Below, piece after piece: positions 1 to 8,994 of a stretch of DNA of 12,617 nt (position 1 is the stretch's first letter; each line of letters starts with the position of its first letter). This DNA is from Rickettsiales bacterium (GTDB lineage Bacteria > Pseudomonadota > Alphaproteobacteria > Rickettsiales > UBA1997). Location: NCBI GenBank assembly GCA_947505885.1, contig CANNMN010000018.1, positions 1 through 12,617 of the forward strand, in the 5' to 3' direction. The notes below the pieces were generated by a model. It saw nothing but the letters and a program-made list of their open reading frames with translations, searched no databases and had not been told where the DNA came from. The position numbers were made by a program, and so were the translations under genes.

Positions 1-1
1 A

Positions 2-1732
<1,731 letters not shown>

Positions 1733-1774
1733 GTCTTCCAATATCATCGCTGTGCATCGGAGAAAACAGGAAGC

Positions 1775-2506
1775 CTACCTTACAAATACAAAATTCATTT
1801 CATCTGACATCTCTTTTGCAAATTGGTAGTTTTCACTTTGAAATTTTTTTAACTCCTGCGGGTTAGTGATTTTATTTTTGATGATGAAGTTAGCCATCAG
1901 TCCGCGCGCTTTTTTGGCGTAGATTCCGATAATTTTGTAGCTGCCATTTTTATTCTCTTTGAAAGTGATATTGATGATTTTGGCAGAGATTTTTTTAGGA
2001 TTTATGACGGAGAAATATTCTTCTGAGGCTAAGTTGATAAGGTGCTTAGATCCTTCTGAATCAAGGTGTTGAGAGATTTTATCGCTCCAGAATTTGTAAA
2101 GATTTAAATTTGTGCCCATCTCCAAGCGGTAGGGTTGTATTAAATCTAGTGGGCGAAGAACGCCGTAAAATCCGGACAAAATTCGTAAAGTTTTTTGCGC
2201 GAAATTTAAATCTTCGGCGCTGAATTTTTCTGCCCCGATTGGTTTGTAAACGTCGCCATCAAATGCCAGAAGTGCTTGCTTAGAATTTTCTAAATCAAAA
2301 TTTTCGGAGAAATTTTGAAATCTTTGATGATTAAGCTCAGCGAGATTTTTACTAATCCCCATTAATTTTTCTAAATCTGTAACAGAAAATTTTTTAAGTT
2401 GAACAGCGAGAATTTTTGTTTCTGCAACGAAGTGAGGTAGAGTAAAACCTGCGTGGTGAGAAGGTTCGCAATTAAGAGATTTCGCTGGCGAGAGTAGTGT
2501 AAGCAT
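1775..2506 (-). CDS. yaaA: YaaA family (DUF328/UPF0246) peroxide-stress protein
   Basis: 243 residues, close to the usual YaaA length (about 250). The N-terminal LLSPAKSLN and the central RILSGFYGVLRPLDLIQPYRLEMG block are diagnostic. In Escherichia coli, YaaA is induced by peroxide, binds DNA and limits damage from intracellular iron; that role is family knowledge, not visible here. The protein is cytoplasmic, with no signal peptide or membrane segment. Its ATG overlaps the TAA stop of the upstream permease by one base (TAATG), so the two are probably cotranscribed and translationally coupled. It ends in TAG 42 bases from the convergent ligA stop; no convincing terminator hairpin was seen between them. 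Confidence 0.93.
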   Translation of the reverse strand: MLTLLSPAKSLNCEPSHHAGFTLPHFVAETKILAVQLKKFSVTDLEKLMGISKNLAELNHQRFQNFSENFDLENSKQALLAFDGDVYKPIGAEKFSAEDLNFAQKTLRILSGFYGVLRPLDLIQPYRLEMGTNLNLYKFWSDKISQHLDSEGSKHLINLASEEYFSVINPKKISAKIINITFKENKNGSYKIIGIYAKKARGLMANFIIKNKITNPQELKKFQSENYQFAKEMSDEMNFVFVR

Positions 2507-4044
2507 TAAGAGGCGCTCTCAGTTGCAACTCTTTTCAAGTTGTCTCCAATTTCTTTTTTACTAGATTTTTGCTTAACGAAAACACTGCAAGAGAAGTAAG
2601 AAATGGCGATGATGAGAGCGTTGTCGATCGGGAAAGAAATCTTTCCGCTCTGGTGCAAATATTTAACAAAAACTATGGCTAGTAGATATCCGATTACGAA
2701 AAAATTTGACTTGATGGCGGAAAATAAATTCTCCTTTTTCTCAGTGAATAAATTGTAACCGACTACCAAAGCTGTGGTTAGAATGGTTAGGTAGATTAGG
2801 TTATTAATGCCTGACCAGTAGATCAAAAGGCTGCAACAAGCGAATCCGGTGTAACCTACCAGTTTATAGGCGATCACTTTGAATGGGCGGTTCAAGTCGG
2901 GAAATTCTTGGCGCAAAACAATCAAAGCAACTGGGCCGGCTACGTAAGAAAAGACTACGACCGAAGACAAAAAATCTACCAATTGCGACCAAGTTGGAAA
3001 AGGCAGCAGGAAACAAGCGCCAACTACGGCATTAATCCACAAGCAGGAAGATGGAGAGGAGAATTTGTTTAGTTTGTTCAAGAAGCTTTTTGGAAAAAAA
3101 TCTTTCGACAATCCGAGTAAAATTCTTGAAGTAGCTGCGGTGTAAACATTAGCGGTTCCAAGTGGAGCAAGCACTGCATCGATAAAAAGTACGTTAACTA
3201 AAATGTGAATTCCAAATAAAGCAGTGATTCCAAGTAGTGGTGCGGCAGAGCCGAGATCAAGATGCTTATCGCCCAAACAGGTGATGTAAATTACTGAAAG
3301 TGAGGCGTATAAAATTAATCCGACCAGGATTGGGGCAAAGAGAGAGTAGGGCAGAGCTTTCTTCGGATTTTTGGTGCTGTTTGCTAATATTAATCCATTT
3401 TGAAAACCGGTGAAGGCAAAGGCCAGGCCGCTTCCAGTGATCGCAAGAAGCACTGATTCAAAAGAAAACTCGTGATTGAGATTGGCGAAATTAACATTTT
3501 CCCAGCTGCCGAACATGATGATCAACATCCAAGCAATGACGATTGGAACTAAGATTTTCCAGACACTTACTGCTGAATTAACGCGGGCGACGTTTTTGAG
3601 AAGGAAGCAGTTGAACCAAGTTAGAAGGATAATCAATCCTAGAGAAACTAAGAGTCCGAATTTGCTTAAAGTTGTGCCGGCCTCGGTTTGGACAACTAAA
3701 TCTTTGAGCCAAAAACTTAAGTATTGCATCGCCGATTGTACCTCGAGAGGTAAATAAACTACGTAAGTCAGCCATCCTAAAGTTACGAAGACGAATGAAA
3801 TTGTTCGATTGTGAGTAATGCCGATGAAGCGCGAAAGTCCGCCAACAACTGGTGCAACGGTTGTAACCTCGGCGAAAGCGAGGCCGATGATTAGAGTTAA
3901 AATTGCGATGATTAGCCAAGAAAGAAGCACGCCAACACCGGCCGTTTGAAAGCCGTAATAAGGAGAAAATAACCAGCCGCAACCGATCATTCCGCCGGTG
4001 GACATCAGCATTAATTGCAAAGTGCTCAGTTTGTTATTTTTCAT
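2506..4044 (-). CDS. APC-superfamily amino acid/polyamine permease
   Basis: 512-residue inner-membrane protein with about twelve or more hydrophobic segments. The first carries the broken-helix motif GGMIGCGWLF (residues 17-26), typical of APC transporters, where backbone groups hold the substrate. A conserved acidic segment FAEVTTVAPVVGG follows TM2 (about 57-69). The TM6 region has AFTGFQNG followed by the family's NPKKALP cytoplasmic loop signature. The substrate cannot be read from sequence; amino acid uptake is the generic inference. The start has no Shine-Dalgarno sequence (leader ACTTACGCGC). It is the first gene of a two-gene unit with yaaA; the 303 bases upstream hold repeats rather than an obvious promoter. 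Confidence 0.88.
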   Translation of the reverse strand: MKNNKLSTLQLMLMSTGGMIGCGWLFSPYYGFQTAGVGVLLSWLIIAILTLIIGLAFAEVTTVAPVVGGLSRFIGITHNRTISFVFVTLGWLTYVVYLPLEVQSAMQYLSFWLKDLVVQTEAGTTLSKFGLLVSLGLIILLTWFNCFLLKNVARVNSAVSVWKILVPIVIAWMLIIMFGSWENVNFANLNHEFSFESVLLAITGSGLAFAFTGFQNGLILANSTKNPKKALPYSLFAPILVGLILYASLSVIYITCLGDKHLDLGSAAPLLGITALFGIHILVNVLFIDAVLAPLGTANVYTAATSRILLGLSKDFFPKSFLNKLNKFSSPSSCLWINAVVGACFLLPFPTWSQLVDFLSSVVVFSYVAGPVALIVLRQEFPDLNRPFKVIAYKLVGYTGFACCSLLIYWSGINNLIYLTILTTALVVGYNLFTEKKENLFSAIKSNFFVIGYLLAIVFVKYLHQSGKISFPIDNALIIAISYFSCSVFVKQKSSKKEIGDNLKRVATESAS

Positions 4045-4154
4045 GCGCGTAAGTTTTTACCAAGTTGAGATGAGCGGAATCTTTTGAAGAATTTTCGAAG
4101 TGCAAATTTTTTCTCGGGAGTTGGCCGAAAGAGTGTCGAATTGAGATTCTATAA

Positions 4155-4257
4155 GCCGGTTGAGCGAAGTCGAAACCAAGAATAAAGATTGAGCGAAGTC
4201 GAAACCAAGAATAAATGGCGCAGGTCTTTTCTTTGGTTTCGACTTCGCTCAACCGGC
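4155..4257. repeat. Perfect 25-base inverted repeat
   Basis: The arm at 4155-4179 (core GGTTGAGCGAAGTCGAAACC) is exactly the reverse complement of 4233-4257 over 25 bases, separated by 53 bases. The repeat lies between the permease start and the fabI terminator. The TTGAGCGAAGTCGAAACC core is of a kind I recognise as a dispersed intergenic repeat in many bacterial genomes (recollection, not searched). Short open frames here translate as runs of LSEVETK, a by-product of the repeat. No transposase is present. Confidence 0.85.
4158..4215 (+). repeat. Two-copy direct tandem repeat, 29-base period
   Basis: A 27-base stretch at 4160-4186 recurs exactly at 4189-4215 (both begin TTGAGCGAAGTCGAAACC and end AAGAATAAA). 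The first copy is also the left arm of the 25-base inverted repeat, so the locus holds three copies of the core: two direct, one inverted. Confidence 0.9.
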
Positions 4258-4281
4258 GAAAAGATTAAAATTAAAGACAAG

Positions 4282-4314
4282 AAAAAAAAGGGGGTGGATT
4301 TGAATCCATCCCCC
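4282..4314 (-). terminator. Rho-independent terminator of fabI
   Basis: Read on the minus strand this is GGGGG-A-TGGATT, a short loop, AATCCA-CCCCC, then eight T. The stem has eleven pairs with one bulged A, followed directly by the U-tract. It lies 33-66 bases past the fabI stop. On the plus strand the structure is followed by TTCGTTTTTTATTT, so some plus-strand activity is conceivable, but no plus-strand gene ends nearby. Confidence 0.85.
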
Positions 4315-4347
4315 TTCGTTTTTTATTTCGATCAAAAATTTATTCGC

Positions 4348-5166
4348 TTACTCGCCGTCTCTGATGATTGAGAGATCAGGAGCGTCAGGGGCTTTCATGC
4401 CAACAACGTGGTAGCCAGCATCAACGTGAAGATTTTCGCCAGTTACACCAGCGCCAAGTTCAGAAAGTAGGAACACGGCGGCGCCACCAATGTCTTCTAG
4501 AGTGACATTGCGACGAAGCGGAGCATTATACTCGTTCCATTTAAAGATGAGGCGGAAGTCGCCGATGCCGCTAGCAGCAAGAGTTTTAACTGGGCCAGCA
4601 GAAATTGAATTGATGCGAATGTTGTCTTTACCCATATCCATTGAAAGGTAACGAACCGAAGCTTCGAGAGCGGCTTTTGCCACGCCCATCACGTTGTAGT
4701 GCGGCATTACTTTTTCAGAACCGTAATAACTCAAAGTAACGATGCTTCCACCGCCGGCTTTTTTCATTAAAGGCTCAGCTTCTTTCGCAACTGCAACGAG
4801 AGAGAAGGCCGAGATGTTCATGGTGTTGGTGAAGTTAGCTGGGCTGGTGTCTAAATATTTTCCGCGCAGTTCTTCTTTGTCGGAATAAGCGATGGCATGA
4901 ACTAAGAAATCAAGTTTGCCCCATTTCTTTTCGATCTCTTCAAAAACTTTTTTAACGGAAGCTGGGTCGTTAACGTCGCAAGGAAGAACGATATCAGAAC
5001 CCACTGAGGCCGCAAGAGGCTCTACACGTTTTTGAAGAGCTTCTCCTTGGTAAGTGAAAGCAAGTTCAGCGCCAAATTTTTTGCACTGCTCAGTAATGCC
5101 CCAAGCGATTGAACGATTGTTGGCAACGCCCATGATTAGGCCTTTTTTCCCTGCGAGGATTGTCAT
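4348..5166 (-). CDS. fabI: Enoyl-[acyl-carrier-protein] reductase (NADH), FabI
   Basis: Carries out the last reduction of each type II fatty acid elongation cycle (trans-2-enoyl-ACP to acyl-ACP) using NAD(P)H. The 272-residue protein is a short-chain dehydrogenase fold with the FabI-type dinucleotide loop GVANNRSIAWG (residues 13-23), the CDV acidic turn near 63-65 and the catalytic set Tyr147, Tyr157 and Lys164 (Y-x6-K within PHYNVMGVAK). INSISAGPVKTLAASGI forms the substrate-loop region. The C-terminus VVGMKAPDAPDLS is typical of alphaproteobacterial FabI. It is the last gene of the minus-strand run, separated by 72 AT-rich bases from the prepilin-like gene, and ends at a strong intrinsic terminator. 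The leader TTAATTAAAAC shows no Shine-Dalgarno sequence. Family members are the target of triclosan and diazaborines. Confidence 0.97.
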   Translation of the reverse strand: MTILAGKKGLIMGVANNRSIAWGITEQCKKFGAELAFTYQGEALQKRVEPLAASVGSDIVLPCDVNDPASVKKVFEEIEKKWGKLDFLVHAIAYSDKEELRGKYLDTSPANFTNTMNISAFSLVAVAKEAEPLMKKAGGGSIVTLSYYGSEKVMPHYNVMGVAKAALEASVRYLSMDMGKDNIRINSISAGPVKTLAASGIGDFRLIFKWNEYNAPLRRNVTLEDIGGAAVFLLSELGAGVTGENLHVDAGYHVVGMKAPDAPDLSIIRDGE

Positions 5167-5238
5167 GTTTTAATTAATTAGTTTTAAGGATTTGAATAAA
5201 TTTTAAAAATTGTATGCGCTCTAATCAACACTGAATTT

Positions 5239-6090
5239 TTAAGAAATTTTTATTGCCCATTTTTTGCTGAGGTAAGATTCAACTGCTTGGCGATCTTTGT
5301 CGGATAAAGCGCGGCTGAACATAATTATTTCGGCGATGTCGCCTTTGTAGTAGGCGCTGTCGTAAACCAAAGCTATTTTTGCTCCAGCATATGATACCAA
5401 AGCTGTAGTTTGTGTTGATGAACTTGCTTCGGCAGTTACTCCTCCATTGTTCCAATATTTTTTACCTCCGCTAGTGCTAAACCAAAAACTATGTATTACT
5501 GGAGTCATACTATATGAAGGTGACGTGTAATTTATGCCATTGGCATAATGATCTTGAGTTATCATAGATAGAGAGCGATAGCCAAGATGGAGGTTTACAT
5601 TGGCTTTTGATATATCTGCTCCACCAAGAAAGTAGCCCTGAGAACTTGTGCCGCCATTTTTTTCAACAACAAAAATTGTATAATCTGAATTGACCAAGGC
5701 GCTGCCATCATAGTTAAGATACTGTGCCACTCCATCGAATCTTAAGATCGGTAAGTTGTTAATTCCCTTCTCGATATAAATCGGCTTAATTGATGAGACA
5801 CCTGTTTGTGTAGCGTTATTTTTTACAGTTGCCTGAGGATTAATATCATTCCAAGAGCTAACTGTTGAGTTATCTGAAGTTTCGGTACTGCTGAAACTGG
5901 CCTCTGATGTTGGTTCAAGCCACAGAATTAGACCTTTGAGCGAATTAACGCGTGAACTTTGAGTGAGCATTCTAGCTGATGAAAGTCTAGCGTCTTGTAC
6001 GAGTTCTATGCCTTGTCCAATTCCAGCGATGAGCACGCCAATGATAAGAATAACAATTGAAAGTTCGACGAGAGAAAATGCGCGTTTCAT
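5239..6090 (-). CDS. Prepilin-type N-terminal domain protein with LamG-like C-terminal domain
   Basis: The start is placed at the second Met (6090), where ATGA overlaps the leuD stop by four bases; the frame also permits a start at 6102, giving 287 rather than 283 residues. Short basic leader MKRA, then [19 protein letters not shown]: a type IV prepilin/pseudopilin cleavage and methylation motif with Phe+1 and Glu+5, but Ala instead of Gly at -1. After the hydrophobic helix and a short linker, the body from about residue 50 (GLILWLEP..., [23 protein letters not shown]) to the end ([15 protein letters not shown]..., VESYLSKKW) reads as a concanavalin-like/LamG beta-sandwich, Ser/Thr-rich. It is probably exported and processed by a prepilin peptidase, then assembled into or alongside a pilus, or displayed on the surface. 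Function and ligand are unknown. No other pilus gene is in the window. Confidence 0.85.
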   Translation of the reverse strand: MKRAFSLVELSIVILIIGVLIAGIGQGIELVQDARLSSARMLTQSSRVNSLKGLILWLEPTSEASFSSTETSDNSTVSSWNDINPQATVKNNATQTGVSSIKPIYIEKGINNLPILRFDGVAQYLNYDGSALVNSDYTIFVVEKNGGTSSQGYFLGGADISKANVNLHLGYRSLSMITQDHYANGINYTSPSYSMTPVIHSFWFSTSGGKKYWNNGGVTAEASSSTQTTALVSYAGAKIALVYDSAYYKGDIAEIIMFSRALSDKDRQAVESYLSKKWAIKIS

Positions 6091-6692
6091 TTGTGTAGCC
6101 ATGGAGTGATTTGTTTGTTGTTATTTTCGAAGTCTGAAATTTTAGAGGATTTTTGTAATGTCAAACCGATGTCGTCAAGCCCTTCGATTAAACAATGTTT
6201 GCGAAATGGATCGACTTCGAAGGAGTAAATTTTATTGCCGGCGCGCACTTCTTGTTTTGGTAAATCAATGATTACGTTGTTGTCTTTTGACTTCGCGAAC
6301 TCGAGTAATTCCTCAACTTGATCGTGTGGAAGAGTAATTGGCAAAATGGAATTCTTGAAGCAGTTATTATAAAAAATATCGGCGAAAGATGGGGCGATTA
6401 CGGAGTGAATTCCGAAGTCAGCAAGAGCCCATGGAGCATGTTCTCGACTAGATCCGCAGCCAAAATTATCGCGAGCGATTAAAATTTGTGCCTTGCTGAA
6501 TTCGGGTTTGTTTAAAACGAAATCAGGAATTTCTTTTTCGTTTAAATCAAAACGCATTTCATAAAACAAAGCCTTGCCAAGGCCAGTGCGTTCGATGGTT
6601 TTGAGGAATTGTTTTGGGATGATCATGTCTGTGTCGATATTGACCAAAGGTAGAGCTGCAGCGACTGAAGTGATGGTTATGAATTTTTCCAT
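6087..6692 (-). CDS. leuD: 3-isopropylmalate dehydratase small subunit LeuD
   Basis: 201 residues, the normal length of the proteobacterial small subunit, which joins LeuC to isomerise 2- and 3-isopropylmalate in leucine synthesis. Signatures: [14 protein letters not shown] (about 19-32), [11 protein letters not shown], the aconitase swivel-domain block [21 protein letters not shown] (about 71-91), and [17 protein letters not shown]. The large subunit LeuC, which carries the iron-sulfur cluster, is not in this window. The stop codon overlaps the downstream prepilin-like start (ATGA). A 94-base gap separates it from nagZ upstream and contains a palindromic repeat. Leader CTTAAAAAATGG, no Shine-Dalgarno sequence. 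Confidence 0.96.
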   Translation of the reverse strand: MEKFITITSVAAALPLVNIDTDMIIPKQFLKTIERTGLGKALFYEMRFDLNEKEIPDFVLNKPEFSKAQILIARDNFGCGSSREHAPWALADFGIHSVIAPSFADIFYNNCFKNSILPITLPHDQVEELLEFAKSKDNNVIIDLPKQEVRAGNKIYSFEVDPFRKHCLIEGLDDIGLTLQKSSKISDFENNNKQITPWLHK

Positions 6693-6726
6693 TTTTTAAG
6701 ATTTTTTTGTTACCACTAAAACTATC

Positions 6727-6756
6727 GCGTCATCTATGCCTTCGTGGGGATGACGC
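6727..6756. repeat. Intergenic palindromic repeat, GCGTCATC...GATGACGC
   Basis: A perfect 8-base inverted repeat (6727-6734 with 6749-6756) around a 14-base loop, alone in the nagZ-leuD gap. On the minus strand it reads GCGTCATCCCCACGAAGGCA then TAGATGACGC, resembling the dispersed GTCATCCCCGCGAAGGCGGGGATC-like repeats common in proteobacterial intergenic DNA (recollection, not searched). The inner stem is degraded. No T-run follows, so it is not called a terminator. Confidence 0.65.
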
Positions 6757-6786
6757 TGAAAGATTTAAGCTGCAATGTGTTTAAGA

Positions 6787-7749
6787 TTAAGCTAAAAATC
6801 TATTCCAAAATTTATCATCGAGACTTGGTAGTACGGAATTAATTTCTACCATTTCCATCATCTCGCCGTTGCAGTGCAAAACTAGATCGCAGCCAGCGGC
6901 AAGAATCCTTTTTGATTTTTCGCTGAAACTTCCTTTAAGCGCTTTCATTGAAATGTCGTCGCTCATTAAAATATTTTCAAAACCCATTTCTTCTCGAATC
7001 ATTTTAATCGCAGTTGGTGAGTTTGTAGCGCAGTTAATTTTATCTATTGCGGTGTATAGAATATGCGCAGTCATCGCGAATTTTTGATCACGTAATTTTT
7101 GAAAGGTAATGAAATCTGTTGCTCTTAATTCGGCTAGAGAAGCGTTAACTACAGGCAGCTCTAAATGTGAATCGGAAGTTCCGCGACCATGACCAGGAAT
7201 GTGTTTGATAACAGGAAAAACATTTTGTGAAAGTAACCCTTCGCAAACTTTTCTGCCTAAATCTGCAACTTGCTCAGCATTTTTTCCGTAGGCGCGATCG
7301 CCGATTACTTGGTGAGTTTTTGCGGTTAGAATGTCAAGAACTGGAGCGCAATCGACATTTATTCCAACCTCATTCAAATCACGACCGATCTCTTGAAAGT
7401 TTTTAAACAAAGCCTCGCGCGCAGCTTCTGGATTGGTTTCGTAAAGATCGGCAAAATATTGTCCGGCCGGATATTTGTTCCAATTTGGCTCTTTCATGCG
7501 CGCAACGCGACCACCTTCTTGATCAACTAGAACGAGAATTTCACCATCCATTACTTCGCGCAAAGAATCGGTTAATTTTTTTAGCTGAATTTTATCTTCA
7601 ATATTTCGTGCAAAAAGAATGAAGCCAAGTGCACCATTTTTTGCGAAAAAATATTTTTCTTCGTCATTAAGAGAAGTGCTTGAAACCCCATAAATTACAG
7701 GCTTGGTAACTTTTTTATTCTGAGAAATTTTTTGGAGCAGGAGAGACAT
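6787..7749 (-). CDS. nagZ: Beta-N-acetylhexosaminidase NagZ (glycoside hydrolase family 3)
   Basis: Cytoplasmic enzyme that removes N-acetylglucosamine from anhydromuropeptides during wall recycling. The 320 residues form a single GH3 TIM barrel, close to the roughly 340 of E. coli NagZ. It shows LVDQEGGRVAR (74-84), the loop motif KHIPGHGRGTSDSH (182-195) whose histidine/aspartate act as general acid/base in NagZ enzymes, and MSDDISM (262-268) holding the nucleophile aspartate. There is no signal peptide, as expected. The start directly follows the stop of the tyrA-like gene (TAAATG), so the two are cotranscribed. In some Gram-negative bacteria the product of NagZ induces AmpC; no ampC or ampR is in this window. 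Confidence 0.95.
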   Translation of the reverse strand: MSLLLQKISQNKKVTKPVIYGVSSTSLNDEEKYFFAKNGALGFILFARNIEDKIQLKKLTDSLREVMDGEILVLVDQEGGRVARMKEPNWNKYPAGQYFADLYETNPEAAREALFKNFQEIGRDLNEVGINVDCAPVLDILTAKTHQVIGDRAYGKNAEQVADLGRKVCEGLLSQNVFPVIKHIPGHGRGTSDSHLELPVVNASLAELRATDFITFQKLRDQKFAMTAHILYTAIDKINCATNSPTAIKMIREEMGFENILMSDDISMKALKGSFSEKSKRILAAGCDLVLHCNGEMMEMVEINSVLPSLDDKFWNRFLA

Positions 7750-8778
7750 TTATTGAAGAGAATTAAATATTTTTAAAATTTTGTTGCGATTTTGTGTGAA
7801 GAGATTTTCGAGTTTTTTTACGTCGCAGCTCAAGACGGAAAGGATCGAAATAAAGTCTCTAAAGCCTTTTCCTGCATAGTTTTGAAACTTTTTTATTTCG
7901 GGAATTTCGAGAAGAGATTTAACAACTAGAACACGGAAAAAAATCGCGGCAAAATTTTCTTCAAAAAACTTTTGATTACCAAGAGTTTGCTCAATGGTTT
8001 TGAAGCCTGGGTTGCGACATGCTTCGAAAGTCTCGGCATGACAAATCTTTTCCAGATTTTCAAAAAACTTTTCATAAAACTTTTCCAAATTTTCTTCATT
8101 CATTTCAAAAATATCTGACCAAATCTCAGGATCTGAATTATCTAAGCGAAAAGCGGTTTTAAAAAATTCATCAGTAATTTTTTTAGGTGAAAATTCGGCA
8201 GTTAAAAAAGACAAAAATTGAGGCAGGTGGGAAACTAACGCGTAAATTTCATCATGCTTTTTGGCTTCAAGAAATTCAGGAATTCCGCCGATTTTTTTTA
8301 TGACTTCAACGATTTGAGAATTTTCTTTGCAGATGATGAATTTTTTATCAGTGAATAATTTTGCGTCAGAATACTCAAAGCCGGCATTTTCAGAGCCGGC
8401 AATGGGATGACAAGGCACGAAATTTTTTGGTAAATTTTCGATGTCGAGATTTTTGATTGAACCTAAATCAATCACCAAAGCATTAACATTTTTAAGCTCG
8501 AAAAAAACTTCGTCGTAAGCTGAAAGGGGCGTGGCAACAACAATGAAATCAAAAGTAGAAAGTTCGTCAGAGAGAAAATCTAAGTCGCTAAATCCTTCAT
8601 CAATTACCTCGGAATTTTTAGCGTAATCAATTGTCTCTGAATCGGAATCGCAGGCGAAAATCTCTTTACTTAGATTGGCTTGCTTGATGGCTCGAGCAAA
8701 GGATCCGCCAATTAATCCAAGTCCGATAATTAAAGTTTTTTGGAACATATTTTTTGCGTTGAATAATTCATTTGCCAC
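7750..8778 (-). CDS. Prephenate/arogenate dehydrogenase (TyrA/TyrC-like)
   Basis: NAD(P)-dependent oxidative decarboxylation of prephenate or arogenate towards tyrosine. A Rossmann fold with GLGLIGGS (19-26), the acidic strand end ACDSD (42-46), VVATPLSAYDEV, DLGSIK (104-109), HPIAGSENAG (124-133) and SHLPQ (183-187) matches the family; the rest is the helical dimerisation domain. The frame opens with GTG at 8778, but Met11 (8748) gives MFQKTLIIGLG, the usual family N-terminus, and may be the real start; neither has a Shine-Dalgarno sequence. No chorismate mutase domain is fused. Residues 246-257 (CHAETFEACRNP) are encoded by a copy of the repeat also found in ligA. It is the first gene of the minus-strand run and abuts nagZ. 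Confidence 0.92.
   Translation of the reverse strand: MANELFNAKNMFQKTLIIGLGLIGGSFARAIKQANLSKEIFACDSDSETIDYAKNSEVIDEGFSDLDFLSDELSTFDFIVVATPLSAYDEVFFELKNVNALVIDLGSIKNLDIENLPKNFVPCHPIAGSENAGFEYSDAKLFTDKKFIICKENSQIVEVIKKIGGIPEFLEAKKHDEIYALVSHLPQFLSFLTAEFSPKKITDEFFKTAFRLDNSDPEIWSDIFEMNEENLEKFYEKFFENLEKICHAETFEACRNPGFKTIEQTLGNQKFFEENFAAIFFRVLVVKSLLEIPEIKKFQNYAGKGFRDFISILSVLSCDVKKLENLFTQNRNKILKIFNSLQ
8018..8043 (-). repeat. Second copy of the ligA-type repeat arm, inside the tyrA-like gene
   Basis: On the minus strand this begins TGTCATGCCGAGACTTTCGA and continues AGCATG. It matches the ligA element left arm from 1298 at 23 of 26 positions. Here it is read in a different frame (CHAETFEAC rather than DVMLRLSKH). 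The right arm is not clearly retained. It probably marks an old in-frame insertion in the helical C-terminal domain. Confidence 0.6.
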
Positions 8779-8787
8779 TCCTAGGTT
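8759..8787 (+). promoter_or_regulatory. Candidate promoter of the envelope cluster
   Basis: TTGAAT (8759-8764), 17-base spacer, TAGGTT (8782-8787), 33 bases before the lipoprotein ATG. The spacing is ideal but the -10 box is weak. It lies in the short divergent region with the tyrA-like gene and is proposed because the plus-strand cluster needs a promoter here. Confidence 0.3.
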
Positions 8788-8820
8788 CGCGACACTTTTC
8801 CCTTAAAGTTTCCACACACA

Positions 8821-8991
8821 ATGAAAAAAATATTTCTAACACTTCCTCTTTTGGCGATTCTTTTTTGCGTTGCTTCTTGCACCAATAAAGTAATCGATAT
8901 TAAGAGTCCTTGTGTGTCTGTGGAAGATGGGCCTTGTGGTTCAAAGAAGTCAGTAAATGATTGGTGGATCAAAAAATCTCAAAATTCTTAA
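8821..8991 (+). CDS. Small predicted lipoprotein, 56 residues
   Basis: The frame encodes M-KKIFLTLPLLAILFCVASC then a 36-residue tail. It has a basic start, a hydrophobic stretch and a lipobox V-A-S-C, with lipidation expected at Cys20 after signal peptidase II cleavage, so it should be membrane-anchored on the periplasmic side. The mature part has two more cysteines in SPCVSVEDGPCG (Cys31, Cys39), which could form a disulfide, and a VNDWW motif near the end (45-49). Small rickettsial lipoproteins with a similar CV..GPCG...WW layout come to mind (possibly DUF2706), but this is memory, not a search. It is followed three bases later by the 129-residue gene and heads a tight cluster with ctpA and the SurA-like gene. 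Confidence 0.75.
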   Translation: MKKIFLTLPLLAILFCVASCTNKVIDIKSPCVSVEDGPCGSKKSVNDWWIKKSQNS

Positions 8992-8994
8992 AAA

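Noticed and set aside
3476..3982. Open frames of 93 and 134 residues within the permease gene
   Set aside because: Out-of-frame or antisense to conserved APC membrane segments; Arg-rich low-quality composition.
4155..4257. CRISPR array or insertion-sequence ends
   Set aside because: Only two direct copies with a two-base gap and no spacers, no transposase frame and no cas genes.
4034..4371. Short open frames in the permease-fabI gap encoding repeated MSEVETK/LSEVETK
   Set aside because: They are produced by the direct and inverted copies of the repeat, overlap the fabI terminator and gene ends, and show no protein-like composition.
5167..5238. Separate fabI promoter with TACAAT as -10
   Set aside because: No acceptable -35 at 16-18 bases; AT-rich DNA makes a lone hexamer uninformative.
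6727..6756. Palindrome considered as a nagZ terminator
   Set aside because: No T-run follows on the minus strand, and the sequence looks like a dispersed repeat.
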